DNA from: Vibrio gelatinilyticus
Lineage (GTDB): Bacteria > Pseudomonadota > Gammaproteobacteria > Enterobacterales > Vibrionaceae
Assembly (NCBI RefSeq): GCF_022836845.1
Contig: NZ_JAJNNZ010000008.1
Location: 124,001 to 188,000, forward strand
DNA: 64,000 nucleotides
Direction of reading: 5' to 3'
Shown here: positions 1-7,160 of the stretch, one piece after another
How positions within the stretch are numbered: the first letter of the stretch is position 1
Layout of the letters: every line of letters starts with the position of its first letter
Position numbers and translations under genes: made by a program
Notes under the pieces: generated by a model
What the model was told of the DNA's origin: nothing
Seen by the model: the letters and a program-made list of their open reading frames with translations, nothing else
Database searches by the model: none

Positions 1-510
1 TTTATTGATATCTTCAATAAAACCCATATCCAGCATTCTGTCGGCTTCGTCCAATACCAACACTTCGATTTCTTCGAAATGAACCGCTCGTTGGGTATAG
101 AGATCCAGAAGTCGCCCAGGCGTAGCAACAAGAATATCGACACCATCAATCAGCTTTTGCTTGGATGGCTTATCATCAACACCACCATACACAGCCAAAG
201 ATTTAATGGCCGTGTGTTTAGCGTAGGCGGCAATGTTGTTGTCCACCTGGATGGCCAATTCGCGCGTAGGCACGACTATCAGAGAGCGAATACGCTTCTT
301 GCGCTGTGTTTCACCTTTAGCGAGGCGTTCCAAAATAGGCAATACAAAGCTGGCTGTTTTACCGGTACCGGTTTGCGCTGCGGCGATCAAGTTATCGCCA
401 GCTAGGACAATAGGTATCGCCTTGTTTTGTATTTCAGTCGGTGTGTCATAACCTTTTGTTGTAACGGCTTTGACAATGGAATCACTCAGTCCAAGTGCAG
501 AAAATGACAT
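1..510 (-). CDS. rhlE: DEAD-box ATP-dependent RNA helicase, RhlE type (partial, C-terminus outside window)
   Basis: This is the N-terminal 170 codons of a DEAD-box RNA helicase, which unwinds short RNA duplexes in ribosome assembly or RNA decay. The start ATG (508-510) follows a GAGAGTG ribosome site, and the reading frame runs off the left edge. The Q-motif region (GYDTPTEIQ, residues 20-28), Walker A AQTGTGKT (45-52), motif Ia PTRELA (81-86), TPGR (130-133) and DEAD (154-157) are all intact and correctly spaced, so helicase domain 1 is complete to just after motif II. The opening MSFSALGLSD and the short lead before the Q motif resemble RhlE more than SrmB, DeaD or RhlB. The family is certain. 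The exact member is inferred, because the discriminating C-terminal tail is missing. Confidence 0.85.
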   Translation of the reverse strand, partial: MSFSALGLSDSIVKAVTTKGYDTPTEIQNKAIPIVLAGDNLIAAAQTGTGKTASFVLPILERLAKGETQRKKRIRSLIVVPTRELAIQVDNNIAAYAKHTAIKSLAVYGGVDDKPSKQKLIDGVDILVATPGRLLDLYTQRAVHFEEIEVLVLDEADRMLDMGFIEDINK

Positions 511-631
511 ATTCACTCTCGAAAGTAAGAAAAAAATAACAGACGGGCTTGTCTAAAAATCGCAGCGCATTCTACCACACAGCCTAAATGGCACGAACTA
601 CAGATTGTGAGTTTCTTTTTATACAGATAGA

Positions 632-668
632 TAAAAAAACCACTCCCTCAAAGATAGGAGTGGTTTTC
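632..668 (-). terminator. Rho-independent terminator after psuG
   Basis: An 11-bp stem, AAAACCACTCC (636-646) with GGAGTGGTTTT (657-667), has a 10-nt loop. Read on the minus strand it is followed by a run of T. It sits about 65 bp past the psuG stop and is well placed to end the psuKG transcript before the helicase gene promoter. Confidence 0.8.
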
Positions 669-731
669 GTGCATGGACAGCGTCAATCTCTAACAATTAC
701 GCTCTATGTTTTGAGTTTTTAGCTTTAAAGG

Positions 732-1646
732 CTATGCACAGTATGATTTTGCGATAGCCGCACCTAAACGAGCATTGTTAAGAACTAACTGAATGTTCGA
801 ATCCAGGCTGTTGCCACCGGTGAGTTCACACACGCGAGCCAACAAGAAAGGCGTTGATTCTTTGCCCGCAATACCTTGCTCTTCGGCTTCAGCTAGTGCT
901 GTATCGATCGCATTGGTGATCACTTCAACTGGCATTGCATACTCTTTAGGGATTGGGTTAGCCACCACAACACCACCTTTAAGTGACATTTCCCATTTGG
1001 CTTTCAATGCCATTGCGATATCTTGCGCCGTATCTAATCGGTAATCTACGCTGTGCTCACTTTCTCGAGTATAGAAAGCTGGCAGGCTCTCCGTTTGATA
1101 GCCAATAACGGGTACGCCCTGGGTTTCTAGGTATTCACGAGTTAACGCAAGATCAAGAATTGACTTCGCGCCTGCACAAACTACTGCCACATCGGTATTG
1201 GCTAGCTCTTGCAGATCAGCCGAAATGTCAAAGGTTTCCTGAGCGCCGCGATGAACGCCACCAATTCCACCTGTCGCGAATACTTTTACACCCGCCATTT
1301 CTGCCAAAATCATGGTCGCTGCAACCGTGGTCGCACCATCTTTTTTGCCTGCAACCATAAATGGAATATCTCGACGGCTCACTTTGGTGACCGCTGTTCC
1401 GGCTTTTCCAAGGTATTCGATTTCTTCTTTACTCAGACCGACCTTTAAACGCCCTTCAATAATTGCAATTGTTGCAGGAACCGCACCTTGTTCGCGAATG
1501 GTTTCTTCAACCAATAGAGCCGTTTCAACATTGCGCGGATATGGCATACCATGAGAAATAATTGTTGATTCAAGTGCAACAACTGGCTGATTATTCGCAA
1601 GCGCTTGTGCAACCTCAGGTTGGATATCTAAGTATTTCTCTAACAT
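732..1646 (-). CDS. psuG: Pseudouridine-5'-phosphate glycosidase
   Basis: PsuG cleaves the C-glycosidic bond of pseudouridine 5'-phosphate to uracil and ribose 5-phosphate, the second step of pseudouridine breakdown, in the cytoplasm with Mn2+. The 304-residue length is normal for the family. Recognisable blocks are VALESTIISHGMPYP (about 23-37, with Glu26), a long glycine-rich segment FATGGIGGVHRG (123-134), and CAGAKSILD with Lys161, the probable Schiff-base lysine. The start overlaps the end of psuK by 7 bp, so the two are co-transcribed and probably translationally coupled, kinase first. No truncation or odd residue is visible. The identification rests on family recognition and on the kinase neighbour. 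Confidence 0.95.
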   Translation of the reverse strand: MLEKYLDIQPEVAQALANNQPVVALESTIISHGMPYPRNVETALLVEETIREQGAVPATIAIIEGRLKVGLSKEEIEYLGKAGTAVTKVSRRDIPFMVAGKKDGATTVAATMILAEMAGVKVFATGGIGGVHRGAQETFDISADLQELANTDVAVVCAGAKSILDLALTREYLETQGVPVIGYQTESLPAFYTRESEHSVDYRLDTAQDIAMALKAKWEMSLKGGVVVANPIPKEYAMPVEVITNAIDTALAEAEEQGIAGKESTPFLLARVCELTGGNSLDSNIQLVLNNARLGAAIAKSYCA

Positions 1647-2734
1647 GTAAACGATTCCTCTAATAAATTATGTACCGCTTGCTCTGACATAACAGAGTTA
1701 ATGGTGGTATTGGCAAGCAATGCCAGACGCGCTGCACCTAATGCAAAATTGACCGTTTCGTCCCATGACCAGCCTTGCAGGAAGCCATGTGATAGACCCG
1801 CCATTAGAGCATCGCCCGCGCCGGTGACATTGTTAACTTGTGTTTTTTCTGCAGAGATACGCTGGCCGACGCCATCGACACTGGCATACGCCCCTTTCGC
1901 ACCTAAGCTGATTAAAATGTGTTTTACACCTTTACCATGCAGTGTATTTGCAACTGTTGGTAGATCCTCATCACTATTGATTGTGACGCCAGATAGCAGC
2001 TCAGCTTCCAAGCGATTCGGCTTTAACGTGTGGATATGTGACAAATACGGAATAAGCTTTGAAGCTTTAACGGAAGAGACGGGATCGACCAGTATCGCTT
2101 TATCCCCATGTGCATGAAATAGATAATCAAGCGCACTGTCACTCAAATTGGCATCAATAACGATCGCAGAACTGCGATTGAGTACGCCCGAGCGCTTAGC
2201 TAGCTGTTCTGAGTTGAGCTCATCGATGAGTTTCATATCATTCAGAGCTAACTGCATTTCTCCGTCAGGACCATGAATAGAGAGGTAATTACTTGAGGTT
2301 CTTCCCGACATAACCAAACTATGTTCAACCCCCACATGAGCGTTTCGGCAAGATTGCAGTAACTGCTCTCCCCAAGCGTCACCTCCGACAACTCCGATAA
2401 ACTGAACAGAGCTGCCTAAACGTCCCATATTATCTGCGATATTGCGCCCGACGCCACCAGCACTGCTTGTTAGCGAGCCTGGGTTAGAGTCACCAACAAT
2501 CAATGTGTTATCAGAACGCCCACACAAATCCATATTGGCACCACCAATAACCACTGCATACTTTTCTGGAGCGATAATATAACCCTTTCCTTGTATAAAG
2601 CCCTTACGCATCAAATTCATAATATGGCCAGCAACCGCACTGCGACTGCAGCCCAGCTTCTCTGCTAACACATTTTGTTGAATCAAAGGATCATTTTTAA
2701 GGATGTCTAGAACTTGCTGCTCTCGCTCAGTCAT
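1640..2734 (-). CDS. psuK: Pseudouridine kinase with N-terminal helix-turn-helix (PfkB family)
   Basis: The protein has two parts. Residues 1-50 form a winged-helix/HTH (TEREQQVLDIL, then AEKLGCSRSAVAGHI as the recognition helix region). The remainder is a PfkB sugar kinase with the GGVGRNIADNMGRLG substrate block and the catalytic GAGD motif at about 305-308. It should phosphorylate pseudouridine at the 5' position and feed PsuG, which overlaps its 3' end by 7 bp. I start at the ATG at 2732-2734 (MTEREQQ, 364 aa). An in-frame ATG at 2756-2758 would add eight residues, but it has no good ribosome site and lies inside a perfect inverted repeat that looks like an operator. HTH-PfkB fusions are a known YeiC-like architecture. 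The likely role is a kinase that also regulates its own operon, but that is inference. Confidence 0.88.
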   Translation of the reverse strand: MTEREQQVLDILKNDPLIQQNVLAEKLGCSRSAVAGHIMNLMRKGFIQGKGYIIAPEKYAVVIGGANMDLCGRSDNTLIVGDSNPGSLTSSAGGVGRNIADNMGRLGSSVQFIGVVGGDAWGEQLLQSCRNAHVGVEHSLVMSGRTSSNYLSIHGPDGEMQLALNDMKLIDELNSEQLAKRSGVLNRSSAIVIDANLSDSALDYLFHAHGDKAILVDPVSSVKASKLIPYLSHIHTLKPNRLEAELLSGVTINSDEDLPTVANTLHGKGVKHILISLGAKGAYASVDGVGQRISAEKTQVNNVTGAGDALMAGLSHGFLQGWSWDETVNFALGAARLALLANTTINSVMSEQAVHNLLEESFTC

Positions 2735-2748
2735 AACACATGTCCGTA

Positions 2749-2768
2749 TTGCAAACATTTGTTTGCAA
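2749..2768. promoter_or_regulatory. Perfect inverted repeat, candidate PsuK/HTH operator
   Basis: TTGCAAAC (2749-2756) and GTTTGCAA (2761-2768) are perfect inverted arms with a 4-nt spacer. They lie 15-34 bp upstream of the chosen psuK start. Related TTTGCAA elements follow at 2783-2792 and about 2809-2816. The arrangement suits a dimeric repressor, most simply the HTH carried by the kinase itself. Confidence 0.6.
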
Positions 2769-2782
2769 GTTACCGATATCTT

Positions 2783-2792
2783 CTTTGCAAAG
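2783..2792. promoter_or_regulatory. Second TTTGCAAA palindrome upstream of psuK
   Basis: CTTTGCAAAG is a perfect 10-bp palindrome sharing the TTGCAA core of the 2749-2768 repeat and 15 bp beyond it. It is followed by GCAAACG and then by GTTGCAAATG (2808-2817), giving a cluster of four copies of the core within 70 bp. Confidence 0.5.
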
Positions 2793-2913
2793 CAAACGTT
2801 TTCCTAAGTTGCAAATGTCATTTGATAAGTCGATCACAACTCATTCAAAAATCACTGAATATGAATATTTCTTTCTAAGAGCGTGAATTCCTCCAAATCA
2901 ACACCACACATTT

Positions 2914-2929
2914 CGTGATTCAGATCACA
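2914..2929. promoter_or_regulatory. Candidate CRP (cAMP receptor protein) binding site
   Basis: CGTGATTCAGATCACA matches the CRP consensus TGTGA-N6-TCACA at nine of ten defined positions. It lies between psuK and the divergent DUF819 gene, where catabolite control of nucleoside use would be expected. It is about 180 bp from the psuK start and 360 bp from the DUF819 start, so which gene it serves is unclear. Confidence 0.5.
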
Positions 2930-2934
2930 CAAGT

Positions 2935-3286
2935 AGCATTGTAATTTTTCCGCAAGCCACATTTTTTCAACACATTCAACAGCACACATTCACCTGCCTT
3001 TTCCTTTGAATACCTTTCATTCAATCAAGATTCACAAGAACAATCAAAAATGAAATTCTTTATCAAGGTGGATGCTTTAGTTAATGATCAAGAGAGTATT
3101 TGATACTCAGTTTGTGCTCAAAAGGCGAGTGCTCGCGTTATAAACCCAGCTACAAATGTTAACGACATGTAGTAAAAAGTGGCATTTAACCTAATCGATT
3201 CATTAATTTACAGATATTTGTCACAGAATGTTTCAGATTGTATAGTCCACCACCTTGCAAAAACACACATCAATAGAGGTATAACA
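2935..3286 (+). other. Long, possibly structured leader of the DUF819 gene
   Basis: No gene is visible here. Two short perfect hairpins lie in it: GAGTAT-TTG-ATACTC (3094-3108) and GCGAG-TG-CTCGC (3125-3136). An in-frame GTG at 3179 could extend the DUF819 protein by 36 residues, but the extension is polar, unlike the family, and lacks a ribosome site. I therefore treat the segment as promoter plus untranslated leader. Confidence 0.4.
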
Positions 3287-4516
3287 ATGATTACAAATGA
3301 TGCGGTTACCATGGGATTGCTTGCCGTCATTCTCGGCGTGGTATTCATCACCGAAAAGAGTGATCACCCAGCACTCAAAAAATTCTATTCCGTCGTTCCT
3401 GGCCTGCTGCTTTGCTACTTCTTACCTTCACTTCTTAACACTGCAGGGCTAATCGACGCAGCGAATTCAAATTTATATTTTGTGGCGAGTCGTTACCTAC
3501 TCCCCTCTGCGTTGGTACTACTGATCATATCTGCAGACCTTAAAAAGATTTGTGGATTGGGTTCAAAAGCCATCATCATGTTTTTAACCGGCACGCTTGG
3601 TATCATGATTGGCGGACCTGCTGCGATCATCATTATTGATTTCATTAGCCCAGAGTTAGTTGCAGGTGATGTTTGGCGTGGCCTAACAACTGTTGCAGGA
3701 TCGTGGATTGGCGGTGGCGCTAACCAGGCTGCTATGAAAGAAGTATTCAATGTAGATGGCACACTATTTTCAGCCATGATTACCGTCGATGTAATCTGCG
3801 CTAACATTTGGATGGCTATTTTGTTGATTATGGCCGGCCGCCAGAAAAAAATGGATGCGTGGCTCAAAGCGGACACGACCAGTATTGATGAACTTAAGCA
3901 TACAGTTGCCGCTTATGAGAAAGAAAACGCTCGCCCTATCACCACAACCGACATTGTAAAGATTGTTGCGGTAGCCTTTGGTTTAACCGGCGTTGCTCAC
4001 TTTTTTAGTGACAAAATCGCACCATGGATTGAGTTGAACGCTCCCTACCTAGAAAAATACAGCCTAACGTCTGGTTTCTTCTGGCTAATTGTTATCTCGA
4101 CCACCCTAGGCCTTATCGCTTCTATGTTTAAGTCATCACGCTCTTTAGAGCATGCTGGCGCGTCTAAAATCGGCTCTGCTTTTATCTACATTCTAGTCGC
4201 GACTATCGGTATGCAAATGGATGTCACTGCAATTCTCGACAACCCTGGATACTTCTTAATTGGTATTACCTGGTTGACAATCCATGCATTACTGATGATT
4301 GGCGTTGCAAAGTTAATCCGTGCTCCGCTGTTCTTTATGGCTGTTGGTAGCCAAGCGAACGTTGGTGGTGCAGCTTCAGCTCCTGTGGTAGCAGCAGCGT
4401 TCCATCCGGCTTTGGCTCCAGTTGGGATCTTACTTGCCGTTCTTGGTTATGCTTTGGGCACTTATGGTGCATACATTAGTGGCCTGTTAATGCAAGCGGC
4501 CGCCGCGTTCGGATAA
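3287..4516 (+). CDS. DUF819 family multi-pass membrane protein, possible nucleoside or pseudouridine transporter
   Basis: This is an integral inner-membrane protein of 409 residues with about ten or more hydrophobic segments. Start at ATG 3287 follows AGAGG (3275-3279) and gives MITNDAVTMGLLAVIL, which leads directly into the first membrane span. Glycine and alanine-rich stretches typical of transporter cores occur at GSWIGGGANQAAMKEVF in the middle and at GSQANVGGAASAPVVAAAF near the end. The two look like related half-site motifs of an inverted repeat. DUF819 (YjcL-like) proteins have no established substrate that I know of. The gene is divergent from psuKG and shares its regulatory region, where E. 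coli has the unrelated NupC-type psuT. Transport of pseudouridine or another modified nucleoside is therefore a reasonable but untested guess. Confidence 0.8.
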   Translation: MITNDAVTMGLLAVILGVVFITEKSDHPALKKFYSVVPGLLLCYFLPSLLNTAGLIDAANSNLYFVASRYLLPSALVLLIISADLKKICGLGSKAIIMFLTGTLGIMIGGPAAIIIIDFISPELVAGDVWRGLTTVAGSWIGGGANQAAMKEVFNVDGTLFSAMITVDVICANIWMAILLIMAGRQKKMDAWLKADTTSIDELKHTVAAYEKENARPITTTDIVKIVAVAFGLTGVAHFFSDKIAPWIELNAPYLEKYSLTSGFFWLIVISTTLGLIASMFKSSRSLEHAGASKIGSAFIYILVATIGMQMDVTAILDNPGYFLIGITWLTIHALLMIGVAKLIRAPLFFMAVGSQANVGGAASAPVVAAAFHPALAPVGILLAVLGYALGTYGAYISGLLMQAAAAFG

Positions 4517-4551
4517 CGTACTCCCTTTTAACGAAGACACACGAAATTCAC

Positions 4552-4583
4552 AAGGTGCCTATATGGCACCTTTTTGTTTTTTT
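4552..4583 (+). terminator. Rho-independent terminator after the DUF819 gene
   Basis: AAGGTGCC (4552-4559) pairs with GGCACCTT (4565-4572) around a TATAT loop, followed by TTTGTTTTTTT. It lies 36 bp past the stop codon. Confidence 0.85.
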
Positions 4584-4640
4584 GCTATCAAGTGCTCTGC
4601 GCGTTAAATCTTGTAGCACTTTTGATAACGATACCTTTTG

Positions 4641-4683
4641 ACTTACACGTGTACGCTGATATTCTAGCGTACAAGTGTACACT
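4641..4683. promoter_or_regulatory. Double FabR/DesT-like operator in front of the desaturase
   Basis: Two 17-18 bp palindrome-like sites, ACTTACACGTGTACGCT (4641-4657) and AGCGTACAAGTGTACACT (4666-4683), each resemble the FabR recognition pattern AGCGTACA-N2-TGTNCGCT. They are also inverted copies of each other around an 8-nt spacer. The second ends 14 bp before the desaturase start, where a bound TetR-family repressor would block transcription. Assignment to FabR is from knowledge of that consensus. No regulator gene is in the window. Confidence 0.65.
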
Positions 4684-4697
4684 AAAGGAGATTCCCC

Positions 4698-5849
4698 GTG
4701 GCTAATGAAAGCAAACCGCCCCTAATATGGCTCAACATCGTACTGTTTCTATCGACGTTCATAGTCGCAATTGTTCTTGTTCCACTCTATGGGTACTTCT
4801 ATGGATACTCCACCGCCCACTTTGTATGGTTAGTCATCAGCTTCACTTATTGTGGTATGTCAATTACTGCCGGATATCATCGACTATGGTCTCACAAGGC
4901 TTATGAGGCATCCAAGTCACTTAAGTATATCTACGCTTTAGGTGGTGCGTTTGCCCTACAAAATAGCGCTCTTCATTGGTCATCAGATCATCGGGTGCAC
5001 CATAAGCACGTCGACAACAACGATAAAGACCCCTATTCAGCTAAAAGAGGATTTTGGTATTCTCATATTGGCTGGATGTTGCGTGAGTATCAAAGCGAAC
5101 GCTACAGTGATTACCGAAACTGCCGAGATCTACAAAAAGACAAAGTGGTTACCTGGCAACACAAGCACTATCTTCCCCTGGCTCTTACCATGAACTTTGG
5201 AGTTCCGATACTGCTCGGTTTCCTGCACGGTGACATTATAGGAATGTTACTTATTGTGGGCGTACTGCGCTTAGTGTTAAGCCATCACACCACCTTTTTT
5301 ATCAACTCTTTGGCCCACCTTTGGGGCAGCCAACCGTACACCAATAAAAATACTGCAAAGGACAACGGGTTATTGGCGTTTTTAACCTTTGGTGAGGGCT
5401 ATCATAACTATCACCATATTTTCGAGAATGATTATCGAAATGGAATTTATTGGTGGCAATTTGATCCCACTAAATGGTTTATCAAAGCTGCATCCTTTTT
5501 TAAACTTACTAGCAAGCTAAAGAAAGCACCAAGCAGCAAAATCGAGCTGGCAAAAGCCAAGCAAACATTGCAAAACACCCAACACTCTTTGGCCTCTTGC
5601 TCTGGTACTCAACAGGCGCTGACTGAGCTAGAAAATGAGTTCTTACGCCTAACCAGAAGCGTGACAGAGTTTTATGAAACCAAAAAGCATTTTCTGCAGA
5701 TAAGTCAGAAAGGCATGAGTGAAAGCTATGAGCGCTCTCTGGTCGCGATCCGCCTTGCGCAAGCCAAGTGCGAATTGGTCCAGCAAAGAAAGCAATGGCA
5801 GGCACTCATACAATTGACGTTAACCAAGTATTCAGTTCAGAAAAGTTGA
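4698..5849 (+). CDS. Acyl-CoA/fatty acid delta-9-type desaturase with C-terminal coiled coil
   Basis: This is a membrane di-iron desaturase that inserts a double bond into acyl chains, adjusting membrane fluidity aerobically. The three histidine boxes are intact: HRLWSH (61-66), HRVHH (98-102) and HNYHH (236-240). Four hydrophobic spans lie in two pairs around them. Translation starts at GTG 4698, seven bases after AAGGAG, giving 383 aa. The catalytic part ends near residue 265. The remaining 115 residues are polar, with long Lys/Glu/Gln-rich helices (SKIELAKAKQTLQ, FLRLTRSVTEFYETKK) that look like a coiled coil and are not needed by the core family. The double FabR-like operator just upstream fits control by unsaturated/saturated acyl balance. 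Confidence 0.9.
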   Translation: MANESKPPLIWLNIVLFLSTFIVAIVLVPLYGYFYGYSTAHFVWLVISFTYCGMSITAGYHRLWSHKAYEASKSLKYIYALGGAFALQNSALHWSSDHRVHHKHVDNNDKDPYSAKRGFWYSHIGWMLREYQSERYSDYRNCRDLQKDKVVTWQHKHYLPLALTMNFGVPILLGFLHGDIIGMLLIVGVLRLVLSHHTTFFINSLAHLWGSQPYTNKNTAKDNGLLAFLTFGEGYHNYHHIFENDYRNGIYWWQFDPTKWFIKAASFFKLTSKLKKAPSSKIELAKAKQTLQNTQHSLASCSGTQQALTELENEFLRLTRSVTEFYETKKHFLQISQKGMSESYERSLVAIRLAQAKCELVQQRKQWQALIQLTLTKYSVQKS

Positions 5850-5920
5850 CGGTGAGTGACGGTAAATAGACTAGCGGTAACGATTAAAATAGCATGTTGC
5901 ACCCAATTTAAGGTCGTTTC

Positions 5921-7102
5921 ATGCTCAAGAGTCAACTTTGGTCTGTCAGTCAAGCGTCAATAGGTATCGTTCAGTGGATTGGTATCGCTATACTCTTTGG
6001 CCCTACCATTCTAGAGAGAACGGGCAGCGGCCTTTTAGTTGGTCAGGCGATGCTCATATTGGGGCTAAGCGGTTTAGTCGCTCCAATGCTTGGTGGCCTT
6101 GCCGACAAATTCCATGCGCATCGACCAATGCTAAGATTTGCACTTTTGTGTCATATCTCCGCATTGGCGTTGTTACTTTACCCCGCGCAGTGCGATAGCT
6201 ACTACTGGCTGATAGCCTTGTTGTTTGGTCTCGGTAGCAACTTGCTGTTTGTGTTAAACCCCACCTTCGCGGTGAAACTTAATCCTAATAGCTCCGACAA
6301 GGCCAAAAGCCTGAAACTACTTTTTCAACTACAAATGCTTGGAGTGGTTATTGCTGGATCTGTAGTTGGATTAATGGATCGCTTGGACTACTCCACTAAC
6401 TTACAGATTTCGGCCCTATTGATCTTAGACATTTGCTGTTTCACGATACTGTGCCTGAATCCTCCCGCCCCGCTGCCCTGCCACCGCTCAGAAGCCGATA
6501 CGCACGAGAATGCTACTCATGGCAGAACGTGGCTACTTTGGCTCACTTTTATTTTTACCACGTTCATTTCAATGTTTGTGGGTTCAAATATGGTCGAAAT
6601 GGGACCGCTCATTATTAACAAAGGGTTTTCAATCGAGTTGTCAAACTCGGCGTTTGGAATGGCTCTTTCTGCTCTTGTGACAATATTTGCACTTGTGCCT
6701 GCCGGAAAATGGATGGAGCGCCACGGCTCTATCGGTTTGTGGCTACTTACCGTTTTAATCAACTTAATTGTCGGCGTGAGTATTTGGGCAATGTTTGGTC
6801 ACTCATTACTAAGTTTACTACCAATGTCATTGATCATTTTTTCTATCATCAATGGTGCTTGGAACGATATTTCATTAGCCGCTCTTGCCGATGAGTTAAG
6901 CCCAATGACACCCGCTGCAACTCAAGGGCTTGTCGCTGCCGCGATTTCACTAGGATTTGCTATCGGGACTTTTATTGTTGGCTGGCTATTTGAGCTTAAT
7001 GCTGTTGCTCATGTCATGGCTTTCTTGGCAATTAGCGGCGTTGTATTGGGGGTACTAGGTGCGATTGTGTGGCTGCTATATCGCAAACAATCAGCGCTGT
7101 AA
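5921..7102 (+). CDS. MFS transporter of unknown substrate
   Basis: This is a 393-residue membrane protein with about twelve hydrophobic spans arranged in two halves. A charged loop rich in His and polar residues (about 185-200) separates them, as in the major facilitator superfamily. The motif GGLADKFHAHRPM (about 59-71) between spans 2 and 3 corresponds to the MFS loop signature. Translation probably starts at ATG 5921, six bases after AAGG in TTTAAGGTCGTTTC. It lies 71 bp after the desaturase in the same direction and could share its transcript, but I see nothing else linking the two. The substrate cannot be read from the sequence. Confidence 0.75.
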   Translation: MLKSQLWSVSQASIGIVQWIGIAILFGPTILERTGSGLLVGQAMLILGLSGLVAPMLGGLADKFHAHRPMLRFALLCHISALALLLYPAQCDSYYWLIALLFGLGSNLLFVLNPTFAVKLNPNSSDKAKSLKLLFQLQMLGVVIAGSVVGLMDRLDYSTNLQISALLILDICCFTILCLNPPAPLPCHRSEADTHENATHGRTWLLWLTFIFTTFISMFVGSNMVEMGPLIINKGFSIELSNSAFGMALSALVTIFALVPAGKWMERHGSIGLWLLTVLINLIVGVSIWAMFGHSLLSLLPMSLIIFSIINGAWNDISLAALADELSPMTPAATQGLVAAAISLGFAIGTFIVGWLFELNAVAHVMAFLAISGVVLGVLGAIVWLLYRKQSAL

Positions 7103-7125
7103 CTAACCTAATTGTATGGCAGTCA

Positions 7126-7141
7126 GTGAGTGAGTGAGTGA
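7126..7141 (+). repeat. Short GTGA tandem repeat
   Basis: Four exact copies of GTGA lie between the convergent MFS and diguanylate cyclase genes, just past the MFS stop. Such a tetranucleotide run can slip during replication, but here it is outside any reading frame. Confidence 0.6.
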
Positions 7142-7160
7142 ACCACTGTACGGCGAATAA

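Noticed and set aside
1701..2117. 138-codon open frame on the plus strand inside psuK
   Set aside because: It lies entirely opposite a well-supported gene, has no ribosome site and no recognisable protein features, so it is a shadow frame.
3179..3286. N-terminal extension of the DUF819 protein from GTG 3179
   Set aside because: There is no ribosome site upstream of the GTG, the extension is polar, and ATG 3287 has a proper AGAGG site.
5509..5805. 98-codon minus-strand frame opposite the desaturase tail
   Set aside because: It is antisense to the Lys/Glu-rich helix, with no ribosome site or domain signature.
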